From Microcella putealis (GTDB taxonomy: Bacteria > Actinomycetota > Actinomycetes > Actinomycetales > Microbacteriaceae): 64,000 nucleotides of DNA. Shown here in pieces: positions 35,844 through 45,116 of this stretch. The position numbers were made by a program, and so were the translations under genes. A model generated the notes under the pieces. That model did no database searches. It saw only the letters and a program-made list of their open reading frames with translations, and was not told where the DNA came from. Position 1 is the first letter of the stretch; each line of letters begins with the position of its first letter. The DNA lies in contig NZ_SGWW01000002.1 in NCBI RefSeq assembly GCF_004216575.1, positions 1 to 64,000 of the forward strand, in the 5' to 3' direction.

Positions 35844-36995
35844 ATGCAGATCGCTATTCGGCGCGAGCCGATCGAGGGGGAACGCCGCGTCGCGGCAACC
35901 CCCGCGACGGCCGCGCACTACGTGTCGGGAGGGTACGAGGTCGTGGTCGAACGCGGCGCCGGAGCCCTCGCCGGCTATCCAGACGAGGCGTACGTCGACG
36001 CGGGAGCCACCCTCGTCGACCGGGTCGACCTCGCCGCCGCCGACGTGCTCGCCCACGTGCGCCCACTCGACGCCGCCACCGTCGCGGCGCTGCGGCCGGG
36101 CGCCGTCACGGTGGGCTTCGCCGCACCCGCCGGCTCGCTCGACACGGTGGCGGCGCTTGCCGAGCGCGGCGTGACGGCGTTCTCGCTCGAACTGGTGCCG
36201 CGCATCTCGCGCGCCCAGTCGATGGACGCCCTCACCTCGCAGGCCCTCATCGCCGGCTACCGCTGCGTGCTCGAGGCCGCCACCCGCTTCCCGCGCTTTT
36301 TCCCGCTGTACATGACGGCTGCCGGCACGATCCCGCCCGCAAAGGTGCTGGTGCTCGGCGCCGGCGTCGCCGGCCTGCAGGCCATCGCCACGGCGAAGCG
36401 CCTCGGGGCGAAGGTGTCGGCGTATGACGTGCGCAGCGCATCCGCCGACGAGGTGCGCTCGATGGGCGGCACGTTCATCCATCTCGACCTCGACGAGAAC
36501 GCGGATGCGGCGGGCGGCTACGCGAAAGAGCTGGCCGCCGACCGTGCGGCCCGCCAGCGCGAGCTGCTCGCCCCGCACGTACACGCCGCCGACATCGTCA
36601 TCACGACCGCCGCAATCCCGGGCCGCCCCGCCCCGCGCCTCATCACCGCCGACATGCTCACTGGCATGAGTGCGGGCAGCGTCATCGTCGACCTCGCTGC
36701 TGAGTCGGGCGGCAACGTCGAGGGCTCGGTCGCGGGCGTCGACACGCCCGTCGCGGTCGCCGGCGGCGCCGTGACGATCGTCGGCATGAAAGACCCGGCG
36801 TCGACGATGGCATTCGATGCCTCGCGGCTGCTCGCGCAGAACATCGCCCAGCTGATCGGCCTCATGACGGTCGACGGCGCACTCACCCCCGATTTCGACG
36901 ACGAGGTCGTCGCGGGGGCCTGCCTCACCCACGACGGCGCCGTCCGTCACGAGCCGATCGCCCAGGCGGTCGCCGAGCGGAACGGAGCCGCCTGA
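35844..36995 (+). CDS. pntAA: NAD(P) transhydrogenase alpha subunit, part 1 (NAD-binding)
   Basis: A protein of 383 residues of the AlaDH/PNT family. It starts with the conserved IAIRREPIEGERRVAATPAT, has SMDALTSQALIAGYR, and carries the NAD-binding Rossmann motif VLGAGVAGLQAIATAKRLGA near residue 170. It is the soluble hydride-donor domain (dI) of proton-translocating transhydrogenase. The alpha subunit is split into two proteins here, as in other actinobacteria. Its stop overlaps the start of the next gene by one base. Confidence 0.95.
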   Translation: MQIAIRREPIEGERRVAATPATAAHYVSGGYEVVVERGAGALAGYPDEAYVDAGATLVDRVDLAAADVLAHVRPLDAATVAALRPGAVTVGFAAPAGSLDTVAALAERGVTAFSLELVPRISRAQSMDALTSQALIAGYRCVLEAATRFPRFFPLYMTAAGTIPPAKVLVLGAGVAGLQAIATAKRLGAKVSAYDVRSASADEVRSMGGTFIHLDLDENADAAGGYAKELAADRAARQRELLAPHVHAADIVITTAAIPGRPAPRLITADMLTGMSAGSVIVDLAAESGGNVEGSVAGVDTPVAVAGGAVTIVGMKDPASTMAFDASRLLAQNIAQLIGLMTVDGALTPDFDDEVVAGACLTHDGAVRHEPIAQAVAERNGAA

Positions 36996-37306
36996 TGGAG
37001 GCCATCACCCTGCTCACCTTCTTCGTCCTCGCCGTGTTTGTCGGCTTCGAGGTCGTGTCGAAGGTGTCGAGCACGCTGCACACCCCCCTCATGTCGGGCG
37101 CGAACGCGATCCACGGCATCATCCTCGTCGGCGCCGTCATCGTGGCCGGAGCCGCCGATGACGTCGTGACGCTCGTCATCGCGCTCATCGCGGTGCTCAT
37201 GGCGACCATCAACTTGGTCGGCGGCTTCGTCGTCACCGATCGGATGCTCGAAATGTTCCGCGGCCGTGGCTCCGCCCCGACCGCTCGCGAGGGAGGCGAC
37301 CGCTGA
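36995..37306 (+). CDS. pntAB: NAD(P) transhydrogenase alpha subunit, part 2 (membrane)
   Basis: A small membrane protein of 103 residues with three to four hydrophobic helices and the conserved loop FEVVSKVSSTLHTPLMSGAN. It forms part of the membrane domain (dII) with PntB, through which protons pass. The C-terminus FVVTDRMLEMFRG is typical. One-base overlaps join it to both neighbours, indicating strict coupling. Confidence 0.95.
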   Translation: MEAITLLTFFVLAVFVGFEVVSKVSSTLHTPLMSGANAIHGIILVGAVIVAGAADDVVTLVIALIAVLMATINLVGGFVVTDRMLEMFRGRGSAPTAREGGDR

Positions 37307-38724
37307 TGGCGCTGCTCACCCCCGAATGGACCGCGCTGCTGTATTTGGTCGCGGCCGTCTGCTTCATCCTGGCCCTGAAGGGTCTTGGAAGCCCCCGCAC
37401 GGCGCGCCGCGGCAACCTGATCGGTGCCCTCGGCGCCGTCATCGCCATGATCGTCGTGTTCCTCTCGACCGAGCTCGACAACCTCGCGCTCATCATCGGC
37501 GTGATCGCGGTCGGCACCGTGATCGCGGTGCCCGCCTCGCGCATGGTCAAGATGACCCAGATGCCGCAGCTCGTCGCGCTCTTCAACGGCGTCGGCGGTG
37601 GCGCCGCGGCCCTCGTCGCTCTGCTCGAACTCGAGCACTCGATCAGCCTCGGGGCCTATCTCGCGGTCGCCTTCACGGTGCTCGTCGGGGCGGTCGCGTT
37701 CTCGGGCTCGGTCATCACCTTCCTCAAGCTGCAAGAACTCATGCCCACCCGCCCGATCGTGTTCCCCGGCCACGCCGCGGTCATCGTTCTCGTGGCGATG
37801 GTGGGCCTCGCGGCCGCCGTCATCATCGTGCTGCCCGAGAGCACGCTCGCGGGTCTCGGCCTCGCGCTCGATGCGGTCGAGGTGAAGGCGATCGCGGCGG
37901 TCGTCGGCCTCGTCGTGGGCAGCCTGCTCGGCGTGCTACTCGTGTTGCCCGTCGGCGGCGCCGACGTGCCGATTGTCATCTCGCTGCTCAACGCGGGAAC
38001 GGGGCTCGCGGTCGCCGCCTCGGGTCTCGTGCTCGGCAACACGCTGTTGCTGGTCGCCGGCACGCTCGTCGGCGCCTCGGGCTCGATCCTTACCCGCGAA
38101 ATGGCGAAGGCGATGGGGCGAAGCGTCGCCGGCACCCTGTTCGGCGCCTTCCGCGGCGGCTCGAGCGCGGGATCAACGGCGGCGAGCGAGCGACCCGTGC
38201 GCTCGTCGAGCGCCGACGATGTCGCGATCCTGCTGGGCTACGCGAACCGCGTCGTCGTGGTGCCCGGCTACGGCCTCGCCGTCGCGCAGGCACAGCACAC
38301 CATGGCCGAGCTCGCCCAGACCCTCGAGGCGAAGGGCATCGAGGTCGTCTTCGGCATTCACCCGGTCGCCGGGCGCATGCCCGGTCACATGAACGTGCTG
38401 CTGGCTGAGGCGAACGTGCCGTACGAGGCGCTCGCCGAGATGGACGAGGTGAACCCGCAGTTCAAGACCGCCGACGTCGCCCTCGTCGTCGGGGCGAACG
38501 ACGTGGTGAACCCCGCCGCGAAGACGACGCCTGGCTCGCCGATTTACGGCATGCCGATTCTCGATGTACAGGATGCGCGCCAGGTTGTCTTCCTGAAGCG
38601 CTCGATGCGGCCGGGCTTCGCGGGCATCGAAAACGACCTGCTCTACGACCCGAAGACGACGCTGCTGTTCGGCGACGCGAAAGAGTCGCTGACGAAGGTG
38701 CTCGGCGCGGTCAAGAACCTGTAG
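37306..38724 (+). CDS. pntB: NAD(P) transhydrogenase beta subunit
   Basis: A protein of 472 residues. About eight or nine membrane helices (1-285) are followed by the NADP-binding domain dIII, with VVPGYGLAVAQAQHTMAELA, GIEVVFGIHPVAGRMPGHMN and VNPAAKTTPGSPIYGMPILD. With PntAA and PntAB it couples proton flow to reduction of NADP by NADH, or the reverse. The gene ends 48 bases before the convergent DUF4032 gene. Confidence 0.95.
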   Translation: MALLTPEWTALLYLVAAVCFILALKGLGSPRTARRGNLIGALGAVIAMIVVFLSTELDNLALIIGVIAVGTVIAVPASRMVKMTQMPQLVALFNGVGGGAAALVALLELEHSISLGAYLAVAFTVLVGAVAFSGSVITFLKLQELMPTRPIVFPGHAAVIVLVAMVGLAAAVIIVLPESTLAGLGLALDAVEVKAIAAVVGLVVGSLLGVLLVLPVGGADVPIVISLLNAGTGLAVAASGLVLGNTLLLVAGTLVGASGSILTREMAKAMGRSVAGTLFGAFRGGSSAGSTAASERPVRSSSADDVAILLGYANRVVVVPGYGLAVAQAQHTMAELAQTLEAKGIEVVFGIHPVAGRMPGHMNVLLAEANVPYEALAEMDEVNPQFKTADVALVVGANDVVNPAAKTTPGSPIYGMPILDVQDARQVVFLKRSMRPGFAGIENDLLYDPKTTLLFGDAKESLTKVLGAVKNL

Positions 38725-38772
38725 GGCGGCTCGGCACGAAACGTCACGACGTCGCCGGGATGCGCGGCGCGG

Positions 38773-40101
38773 CTAGATCTTGTCGCGCCAGCTTCCCGGC
38801 GCGTCCGAGTCGGCGTCGTCGATCACCGGCATCGCGGCCGTGTCGAGCGTCGGCACCCCGATCGACTCGGTCACCGGCGCGATGACGGTCGCCTCGTCGC
38901 GCCGGTGGCGCAGCACGGAGTCGATGTACGAGCTGAGCGCTTCGGCCAGTGAGATGGCCCGCGATTCGTTCTGCGAGAGGTACCAGCGGTGCTCGAGCAA
39001 CTGGTGGAAGACCTCGGGCTCTTCCAGCTTGCCGCGCAGCTCGCGGGGAATCGCGCGAATCACCGGCTCGAACACGCGACTCAGCCACTCGTGCGCCACC
39101 TGCTCTTCGTCGACGTCGCTTCCCGGGTAGCTCGCCGCCGCATACGAGTCGAGGTCGTTCAAGAGCCGCCTCGCCTGGTTCTCGCCCGCGTCGATGCCCG
39201 TGAGGCGCAACAGGCGTCGCGAGTGGTGGCCCGCATCCACGACCTTGGGCTTGATCCGCACCTGCGTCGAGTCGCCGGCCGTCGTGATGGCGAGCTCTTC
39301 GATGTCGAATCCGAGGTCGTTGAGACGCTCGACGCGCTGCGTGATGCGCCAGCGCTCGGTCTGGTCGAAGGCCTCCCAGCCGGTGAGCTCGCTCCAGAGC
39401 GAGCGGTAGGCCTCGACGATGCCGTTCGAGACGTCGATCGCGTCGATGTTCTCGTCGAGTCGGCCGCCCGCCTCCAGGTCGAGCAGCTCGCCGGCGATGT
39501 TGACGCGGGCAATCTCGAGGTCGTTCTCGCGCTGCCCGTTCGACAGGCCGCCCTCGTAGAGCTGCCCCGTCTCGGCGTCGACGAGGTAGGCCGCGAAGGC
39601 GCCAGCGTCGCGCCGGAACAGCGTGTTCGACAGCGACACGTCGCCCCAGAAGAAGCCGGCCAGGTGCAGGCGCACGAGCAGCACGGCGAGCGCGTCGACG
39701 AGTCGCGTCGCGGTCGAGGGCCGCAGCGTCTGCGAGTACAGCGCCCGATACGGCAGCGAGAAGCGCAGGTGCCGCGTCACGAGCACGGGCATGAGCTCGG
39801 CGCCGTCATCGCTCGCGCGGCCGGTGATGACCGCGACCGGTTCGACGCACGGGGCGTCGAGGCGCTGCAGCGTGCGCAGCATGTCGTACTCGCGCCGGGC
39901 CATCTCCTCCGTCGTCTCCTTGATGGCGACGACGTAGCCGCTCAGGTGCACGAAGCGCACCAGGTGGCGCGAGATGCCCTTCGGCAGGGTGACGATCGCG
40001 TCGTCTGGCCAGCTGTCGAGCGGCAGGTTCCAGGGCAGGTCGAGCAGAGCGGGGTCGACAACGGCCGAGGTGATGTTCAGCGAAGCGCTCACGGTATCCA
40101 T
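38773..40101 (-). CDS. DUF4032 protein with kinase-like N-terminal region
   Basis: A protein of 442 residues, the usual actinobacterial length. The N-terminal half resembles the lipopolysaccharide-kinase type of protein kinase-like fold. VVAIKETTEEMARREYDML could be the Lys/Glu pair, and LHLAGFFWGDVSLSNTLF the catalytic loop, in which HGD is replaced by WGD and Asn is kept. YLVDAETGQLY corresponds to the DFG region. The C-terminal half is the DUF4032 domain with Arg- and Glu-rich helices. The function is unknown; a small-molecule or lipid kinase is possible. The start is the ATG before DTVSASLN; longer starts lack a ribosome binding site. Confidence 0.8.
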   Translation of the reverse strand: MDTVSASLNITSAVVDPALLDLPWNLPLDSWPDDAIVTLPKGISRHLVRFVHLSGYVVAIKETTEEMARREYDMLRTLQRLDAPCVEPVAVITGRASDDGAELMPVLVTRHLRFSLPYRALYSQTLRPSTATRLVDALAVLLVRLHLAGFFWGDVSLSNTLFRRDAGAFAAYLVDAETGQLYEGGLSNGQRENDLEIARVNIAGELLDLEAGGRLDENIDAIDVSNGIVEAYRSLWSELTGWEAFDQTERWRITQRVERLNDLGFDIEELAITTAGDSTQVRIKPKVVDAGHHSRRLLRLTGIDAGENQARRLLNDLDSYAAASYPGSDVDEEQVAHEWLSRVFEPVIRAIPRELRGKLEEPEVFHQLLEHRWYLSQNESRAISLAEALSSYIDSVLRHRRDEATVIAPVTESIGVPTLDTAAMPVIDDADSDAPGSWRDKI

Positions 40102-40185
40102 CCTGGTCGAGGGGCGGGGATGCGCGGAAGCGCGAAACGTGTTCGTCGCATCCCCGCGCATCCGTGTGCCACGCAACAATGACGA

Positions 40186-40226
40186 CGGGGGCGTTCACAT
40201 CGCCGTCTGCGACGCGAACGCCCCCG
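40186..40226 (-). terminator. terminator of the MsmK-type ATPase gene
   Basis: CGGGGGCGTTC and GAACGCCCCCG pair across a 19-base loop, 21 bases after the ATPase stop on the minus strand. TCGTCATTGTTG follows in that direction. Confidence 0.6.
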
Positions 40227-40246
40227 CCATTGAGGGTGCGTGAGAG

Positions 40247-41344
<1,098 letters not shown>

Positions 41345-41588
41345 GACTACTGTTTCTCCTTCACCGGCAGGTACGTGCCGGACGATCCGTTGTGAATGGA
41401 TGAGGCCCACTCTCGCGAGCCCTCGGGCGCCATCGCCCGTTCCGGCAAGTATGCCACCTGCCGAAGCGGTGCGCGGATGAGCGGCCGGTTGGCGCCCGCC
41501 AAGGATGCGGCCGTACCATCGGTGAGGCGCCCCGGGCGCCGCCGACCCGCAGCCTGTCGCTCGCGGAATAAAAGGAGCACGAGCATCC

Positions 41589-42503
41589 ATGTCGAAGTCC
41601 GAAGGCGCGACTGAGCGCCAGTCGAAGAACGCGCGCCGGGCCGAAGCCCGCGAAAAGGCGCGTCAGCTGCGCGACGAGCAGCGCAAGCGCGAGAAGCGGA
41701 AGACCCTGCTGCTGCAGGGCGGAATCCTTGCCGGCGTCATCGCGGTCGTCGCGATCATCGCCGTCGTGATCACCACCTCGGCGCAGCCTGCCGGGCCCGG
41801 CCCGCGCAACATGGCGAGCGACGGCATCACGATTGGCGCCGACTACACCGCCGTCACGACGCCGGCGCTCGCCGCCGAGGCGACGCCCCAGCCGCTGCCC
41901 GAGAACGAGGCGGGCGTCGTCGCCCTCAACATCTGGGTCGACTACCTGTGCCCCGCATGCGGCGCCTTCGAGCAGGCGAACGCCGACACCCTGCGCTCGC
42001 TCATTGAGAGCGGTTCGGCGACCATCACCTTCCACCCCATCGCGATCCTGTCGAATCAGGGCGCAAGCCAGAGCGCCGCGAACGCCGCCGCCTGCGTGGC
42101 CGACCGCGCCCCCAACAGCTTCTTTGACTTCAACGAGCTGCTGCTGACGAGCCAGCCGGGTGACGGAACGGGCTGGACCGACGAGCAGCTCATCGACTTC
42201 GCCGAGCAGGTGGGTGCGTCGTCGAGCGCCGTCGCCGACTGCATCACCGAGGGCGACTTCGACGAGTGGGTCACCGCGGCAACCAACCGTGCCCTGGCTG
42301 GCCCTCTGCCGCTGCGCGGCACGGAGGTGCCGTCAGTGCAGGGCACGCCGACAGTGCTCGTGAACGGTGACCTCTACCAGCCCGCCGATATCGCCGACCC
42401 GACCGAGTTCCAGCAGTTCGTGCTGCAGGCCGCCGGCGAAGACTTCACGCTGAACCCGAGCCCCGCGCCCGAGGAGGGCGAGGAGGCGCCGGCCGACGAA
42501 TAA
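41589..42503 (+). CDS. membrane-anchored DsbA-family thiol oxidoreductase
   Basis: A protein of 304 residues. A highly charged cytoplasmic N-terminus (1-38) precedes one transmembrane helix (about 39-62). The extracytoplasmic thioredoxin-fold domain (about 80-285) has the active site CPAC (Cys121 and Cys124) in WVDYLCPACGAFEQ and the cis-Pro loop VQGTPTVLVNG. The tail is acidic. Such proteins form disulfides in exported proteins of actinobacteria. A further cysteine pair, AACVAD and ADCIT, may form a structural disulfide. AAAAGGAG precedes the ATG. Confidence 0.92.
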   Translation: MSKSEGATERQSKNARRAEAREKARQLRDEQRKREKRKTLLLQGGILAGVIAVVAIIAVVITTSAQPAGPGPRNMASDGITIGADYTAVTTPALAAEATPQPLPENEAGVVALNIWVDYLCPACGAFEQANADTLRSLIESGSATITFHPIAILSNQGASQSAANAAACVADRAPNSFFDFNELLLTSQPGDGTGWTDEQLIDFAEQVGASSSAVADCITEGDFDEWVTAATNRALAGPLPLRGTEVPSVQGTPTVLVNGDLYQPADIADPTEFQQFVLQAAGEDFTLNPSPAPEEGEEAPADE

Positions 42504-42510
42504 GCGGCAT

Positions 42511-42543
42511 GCGCCGCCCCGACGCGGATGCTCGGGGCGGCGC
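42511..42543 (+). terminator. terminator after the DsbA-like gene
   Basis: GCGCCGCCCCGA pairs perfectly with TCGGGGCGGCGC around a nine-base loop, eight bases past the stop codon. It also separates the gene from the tRNA. Confidence 0.75.
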
Positions 42544-42573
42544 TACGCTGAAGGTGGCGTTTTCGAGCGCCTG

Positions 42574-42646
42574 GCCGGCTTGGCGCAATTGGTAGCGCAC
42601 CCGACTTGTAATCGGGCGGTTGTGGGTTCAAGTCCCTCAGTCGGCA
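42574..42646 (+). tRNA. tRNA-Thr (anticodon UGU)
   Basis: A complete cloverleaf. The acceptor GCCGGCT pairs with AGTCGGC (one G-U pair). The D arm is GCGC-AATTGGTA-GCGC. The anticodon stem CCCGA/TCGGG has loop CTTGTAA with anticodon TGT at 42607-42609. The T loop is TTCAAGT. The T stem (GTGGG/CCCTC) holds a U-U mismatch at its fourth pair, which is unusual. The 3' CCA is not encoded. The 28 bases of its 3' end are repeated exactly about 100 bases downstream. Confidence 0.92.
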
Positions 42647-42650
42647 CTCT

Positions 42651-42701
42651 GTCGCGACGCTGACGCGCGTCGCGGGGTTCGAGTCCCGTGGCCGGCACAC
42701 T
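42651..42701 (+). repeat. 51-nt tRNA-3'-end-like unit 1
   Basis: A perfect 8-bp hairpin (CGCGACGC, loop TGACGC, GCGTCGCG) is followed by GGGTTCGAGTCCC, which looks like a T arm, and by an acceptor-3'-like GTGGCCGGCAC. It begins five bases after the tRNA-Thr and is directly followed by a second unit of the same length. No 5' half is present, so it is not a tRNA gene in itself. Confidence 0.7.
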
Positions 42702-42752
42702 GTCGCATCGCTGACTCGCGATGCGGGGTTCAAGTCCCTCAGTCGGCACTCT
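42702..42752 (+). repeat. 51-nt tRNA-3'-end-like unit 2
   Basis: It is organised exactly like unit 1. The hairpin is CGCATCGC, loop TGACTC, GCGATGCG. The two stem differences from unit 1 are matched on the other arm, so pairing is kept. The T-arm and acceptor part is identical to the tRNA-Thr 3' end for 28 bases (42726-42753 versus 42624-42651). Confidence 0.7.
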
Positions 42753-42810
42753 GCATGACCCCATCTGGCGCGCACCAAACCGGCGAGCGCGCGGTGTCGA
42801 ATCGTCGATG

Positions 42811-42915
42811 CCCCCGTGTGGGGGTGAGAGTTCGGCGACACGCCCCCAGTAGGGGGGTGATCTGTTCGATTTTCGACTATGCGCACTTGGCAGAAATCGC
42901 GAGGCTCTCTAGCGT
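42811..42915 (+). promoter_or_regulatory. promoter of the CAP-like gene with two upstream mini-hairpins
   Basis: TTGGCA at 42887-42892 and TAGCGT at 42910-42915 are 17 bp apart, giving a leader of about 50 bases. Two small hairpins, CCCCC-GTGT-GGGGG at 42811-42824 and CCCCC-AGTA-GGGGG at 42843-42856, lie upstream at 32-bp spacing. They could be a terminator for the tRNA unit or protein sites. No riboswitch consensus was recognised in the leader. Confidence 0.5.
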
Positions 42916-42971
42916 GATCAGTGTCCAGTCGGGGGGATTGGACAGGTACAGGTTCTGGGGGGAGCCTCTCT

Positions 42972-43988
42972 ATGTTGCGTTCATTTTTCGCAGGAACAGC
43001 GCTGGCAACCACGATTCTCGTGGTCCTGCCCTTCGCTGCAGCATCCAACGCTGAGCCCGGTTCGTCGCAGGCGTCGGGGGGCGCCGCCGCACCGGTGATC
43101 TCGATCGCCGAGGCCGACTCCAACGACGTGTCGCGCCTTGCGCTGACCGAGCTCGCACAGCGCCGCGTGGGCGTTGACGCCGACGCGGTCAACGACGCGA
43201 TCGACCGCGGTGGCCTCGAGTCGAGCGACACCGCCGCCGACGCGTCCGATGCCGAGACCGACGCCCCTGCTGCTGAGGGCGACGGCACCGGCTCGACCGA
43301 CGCGTCCAGCGGATCGGGTGGTTCGGGTTCCGCGGGCTCCGGCTCCGCGGGCACCAGCTCGGGTTCGTCGGGCTCCGGCTCGTCGGGAGGCGGTTCCGCC
43401 GCCCCGGCACCCGCAGCGCCCGCGCCCGCCCCGGCTCCCGCTCCCGCTCCGGCTCCCGCTCCCGCTCCGGCCCCGGCTCCCGCTCCGGCCGCGCCCGCGT
43501 GCCCCGGTGCGATTGGCGGCTCGCCCTCGGGCGCCCCGTCGCGGTCATCGGCGCTCGGCGTTGCCGGCACCACGAGTGGCGACCTCGCCGACTTCGCCGC
43601 CAAGTACAACGCGATTCGTGTCGCGAACTGCCTGGCGCCCATCCCGCCGTCGAACATCCGCTACGACTCCTGCATGGAGGACCGCCTGTTCTGGATGGCA
43701 GAAGACCCGAGCAGCGACCCGTCGAGCGCCTGGGGCCACAAGGGTCAGGCCGTCCGCAGCGACGGCGTTCCCGACACCGGCTGCGACGGCAACCTCGCGG
43801 GTGGATCGGGCATGACCGGTGCCGGTGCTGCCCAGCGCTGGTGGGACTCGAGCGGCCACCGTGCCTCGCTCTACAAGCCCGGGGCCAGCACCGCGGGCGT
43901 GTGCATCCTCTTCTCGATGACGCACGGTGGCGTGCCGAACGAGCCGTACAGCTTCACCCGTGCAGCCGCCCGCTGGGTGAACTGCTAG
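42972..43988 (+). CDS. secreted CAP/SCP-like protein with Ser-Gly and Ala-Pro linker
   Basis: A protein of 338 residues. A signal peptide (about 1-29, MLRSFFAGTALATTILVVLP onward) is followed by an acidic Ala/Asp-rich segment, a Ser-Gly run and a long Ala-Pro repeat (about 100-175), which would act as an extended cell-wall-spanning linker. The C-terminal domain (about 205-338) resembles the CAP superfamily: FAAKYNAIRVANCLAPIPPS, then SCMEDRLFWMAEDPSSDPSSAWG, GHRASLYKPG and VCILFSMTHGG. Four or more cysteines suggest disulfides. The start is supported by GGGGGGAG. The role in the envelope is unknown. Confidence 0.8.
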   Translation: MLRSFFAGTALATTILVVLPFAAASNAEPGSSQASGGAAAPVISIAEADSNDVSRLALTELAQRRVGVDADAVNDAIDRGGLESSDTAADASDAETDAPAAEGDGTGSTDASSGSGGSGSAGSGSAGTSSGSSGSGSSGGGSAAPAPAAPAPAPAPAPAPAPAPAPAPAPAPAAPACPGAIGGSPSGAPSRSSALGVAGTTSGDLADFAAKYNAIRVANCLAPIPPSNIRYDSCMEDRLFWMAEDPSSDPSSAWGHKGQAVRSDGVPDTGCDGNLAGGSGMTGAGAAQRWWDSSGHRASLYKPGASTAGVCILFSMTHGGVPNEPYSFTRAAARWVNC

Positions 43989-44003
43989 ACGACCGCAGGC
44001 GAG

Positions 44004-44038
44004 CGGCCCGCGACCCCTAGGCTGGGGCTCGCGGGCCG
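44004..44038 (+). terminator. terminator after the CAP-like gene
   Basis: CGGCCCGCGA pairs with TCGCGGGCCG, and inside it CCCC pairs with GGGG. TTTG follows. It starts 15 bases after the stop. Confidence 0.85.
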
Positions 44039-44070
44039 TTTGTCGTTCCGGCCGCGAAATGGAGGCGGTC

Positions 44071-45054
44071 ATGGCCGATCAGCTCGGCTGGGGAATTCTG
44101 GCGACGGGCGGCATCGCCCACGCGTTCGCGTCCGATCTCGCGCACGAGGGCTTTCGCCTCGCGGCGGTCGGCTCGCGCCGAATGGATGCTGCGCGCGCCT
44201 TCGCGGGCGAATACGGCATCCCGAATGCTCACGGCAGCTACGAGGAGCTCGTCGCCGACGACAGCGTCGACGTCGTATACATCGCCACCCCGCACCCCCT
44301 GCACGTCGACAACGCCCTGCTGGCGATCGACGCGGGCAAGCACGTGCTGATTGAAAAGCCCGTCACGCTGAATGCGGTCGACGCCCAGCGCATCGCCGAC
44401 CGCGCGGCCGAGCGCGGCGTCGTCGCCATGGAGGCGATGTGGACCCGCTTCCTGCCGCACATGGTGCGGGTGCGCGAGATCATCGCGTCGGGCGCGCTCG
44501 GCGAGGTGCGCACCGTCATCGCCGATCACACGCAGTCCCTCCCGACGAACCCCGAGCACCGACTGCAGAACCCCGAGCTCGGGGGCGGCGCCCTGCTCGA
44601 CCTCGGCATCTACCCGGTGTCGTTCGCGGTCGACGTGCTCGGAATGCCGAGCGGCATTCGCGCCCACGCCTCCATGACGCCCACCGGGGTCGACCGTCAG
44701 ACGGCGATGATCTTCGACTACGCCGACGGGCGCCAGGCCGTGCTGCACACGGCCCTCGACACGGCAGGGCCCAACCGTGCCGCCATCATCGGCACCGAGG
44801 GGGCGATCGAGATCGATCGGGTCTTCTATACGCCGACCTCGTTCACGCACTACGACCGCAGCTGGTCGGTCGTCGAGCGCTTCAAGCACCCCGTCGCGAC
44901 CCGAGGCATGCAGTTTCAGGCGTCCGAACTCGAAGCGCGCGTTGCCGGGCAGCCGGCTGCGGTCCTGCCGTTCGACGAGTCGATCGCGATCATGGGGCTG
45001 CTCGACGAGGTGCGGCGGCAGATCGGCCTCGTATACCCCGCCGAACGCGCGTAG
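44071..45054 (+). CDS. Gfo/Idh/MocA-family oxidoreductase
   Basis: A protein of 327 residues. The N-terminal Rossmann domain has GWGILATGGIAHAFASDL and later VYIATPHPLHVDNALLAI and the conserved EKPVTLNAVDAQRI, whose Lys is catalytic. The C-terminal domain has GGGALLDLGIYPVSFAVDVL. It is similar to trans-1,2-dihydrobenzene-1,2-diol dehydrogenase or sugar dehydrogenases; the substrate is not known. The start chosen is the ATG ten bases after GGAGGC; an ATG four codons upstream would overlap this Shine-Dalgarno. Confidence 0.9.
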   Translation: MADQLGWGILATGGIAHAFASDLAHEGFRLAAVGSRRMDAARAFAGEYGIPNAHGSYEELVADDSVDVVYIATPHPLHVDNALLAIDAGKHVLIEKPVTLNAVDAQRIADRAAERGVVAMEAMWTRFLPHMVRVREIIASGALGEVRTVIADHTQSLPTNPEHRLQNPELGGGALLDLGIYPVSFAVDVLGMPSGIRAHASMTPTGVDRQTAMIFDYADGRQAVLHTALDTAGPNRAAIIGTEGAIEIDRVFYTPTSFTHYDRSWSVVERFKHPVATRGMQFQASELEARVAGQPAAVLPFDESIAIMGLLDEVRRQIGLVYPAERA

Positions 45055-45104
45055 CGACGGCTCCCGACGGTCGCCGTCTGTGAGGGCCCGTCGAGACCGA
45101 TGCG

Positions 45105-45110
45105 TATCAT
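45105..45110 (+). promoter_or_regulatory. candidate leaderless -10 element of the PBP4 gene
   Basis: TATCAT lies exactly six bases before the GTG start, with no Shine-Dalgarno. It has the same spacing as the -10-like elements of cysS and the LacI gene. Confidence 0.45.
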
Positions 45111-45116
45111 GGCCGG

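Noticed and set aside
42651..42752. Two further tRNA genes or a prophage attachment site
   Set aside because: The units lack 5' acceptor, D and anticodon arms, so they are not tRNA genes. No integrase or phage gene is present, so an attachment site cannot be claimed.
42811..42971. c-di-AMP (ydaO-type) riboswitch upstream of the secreted CAP-like protein
   Set aside because: Cell-wall genes in actinobacteria often have one, but the conserved core sequences are missing and the leader after the promoter is only about 50 bases.
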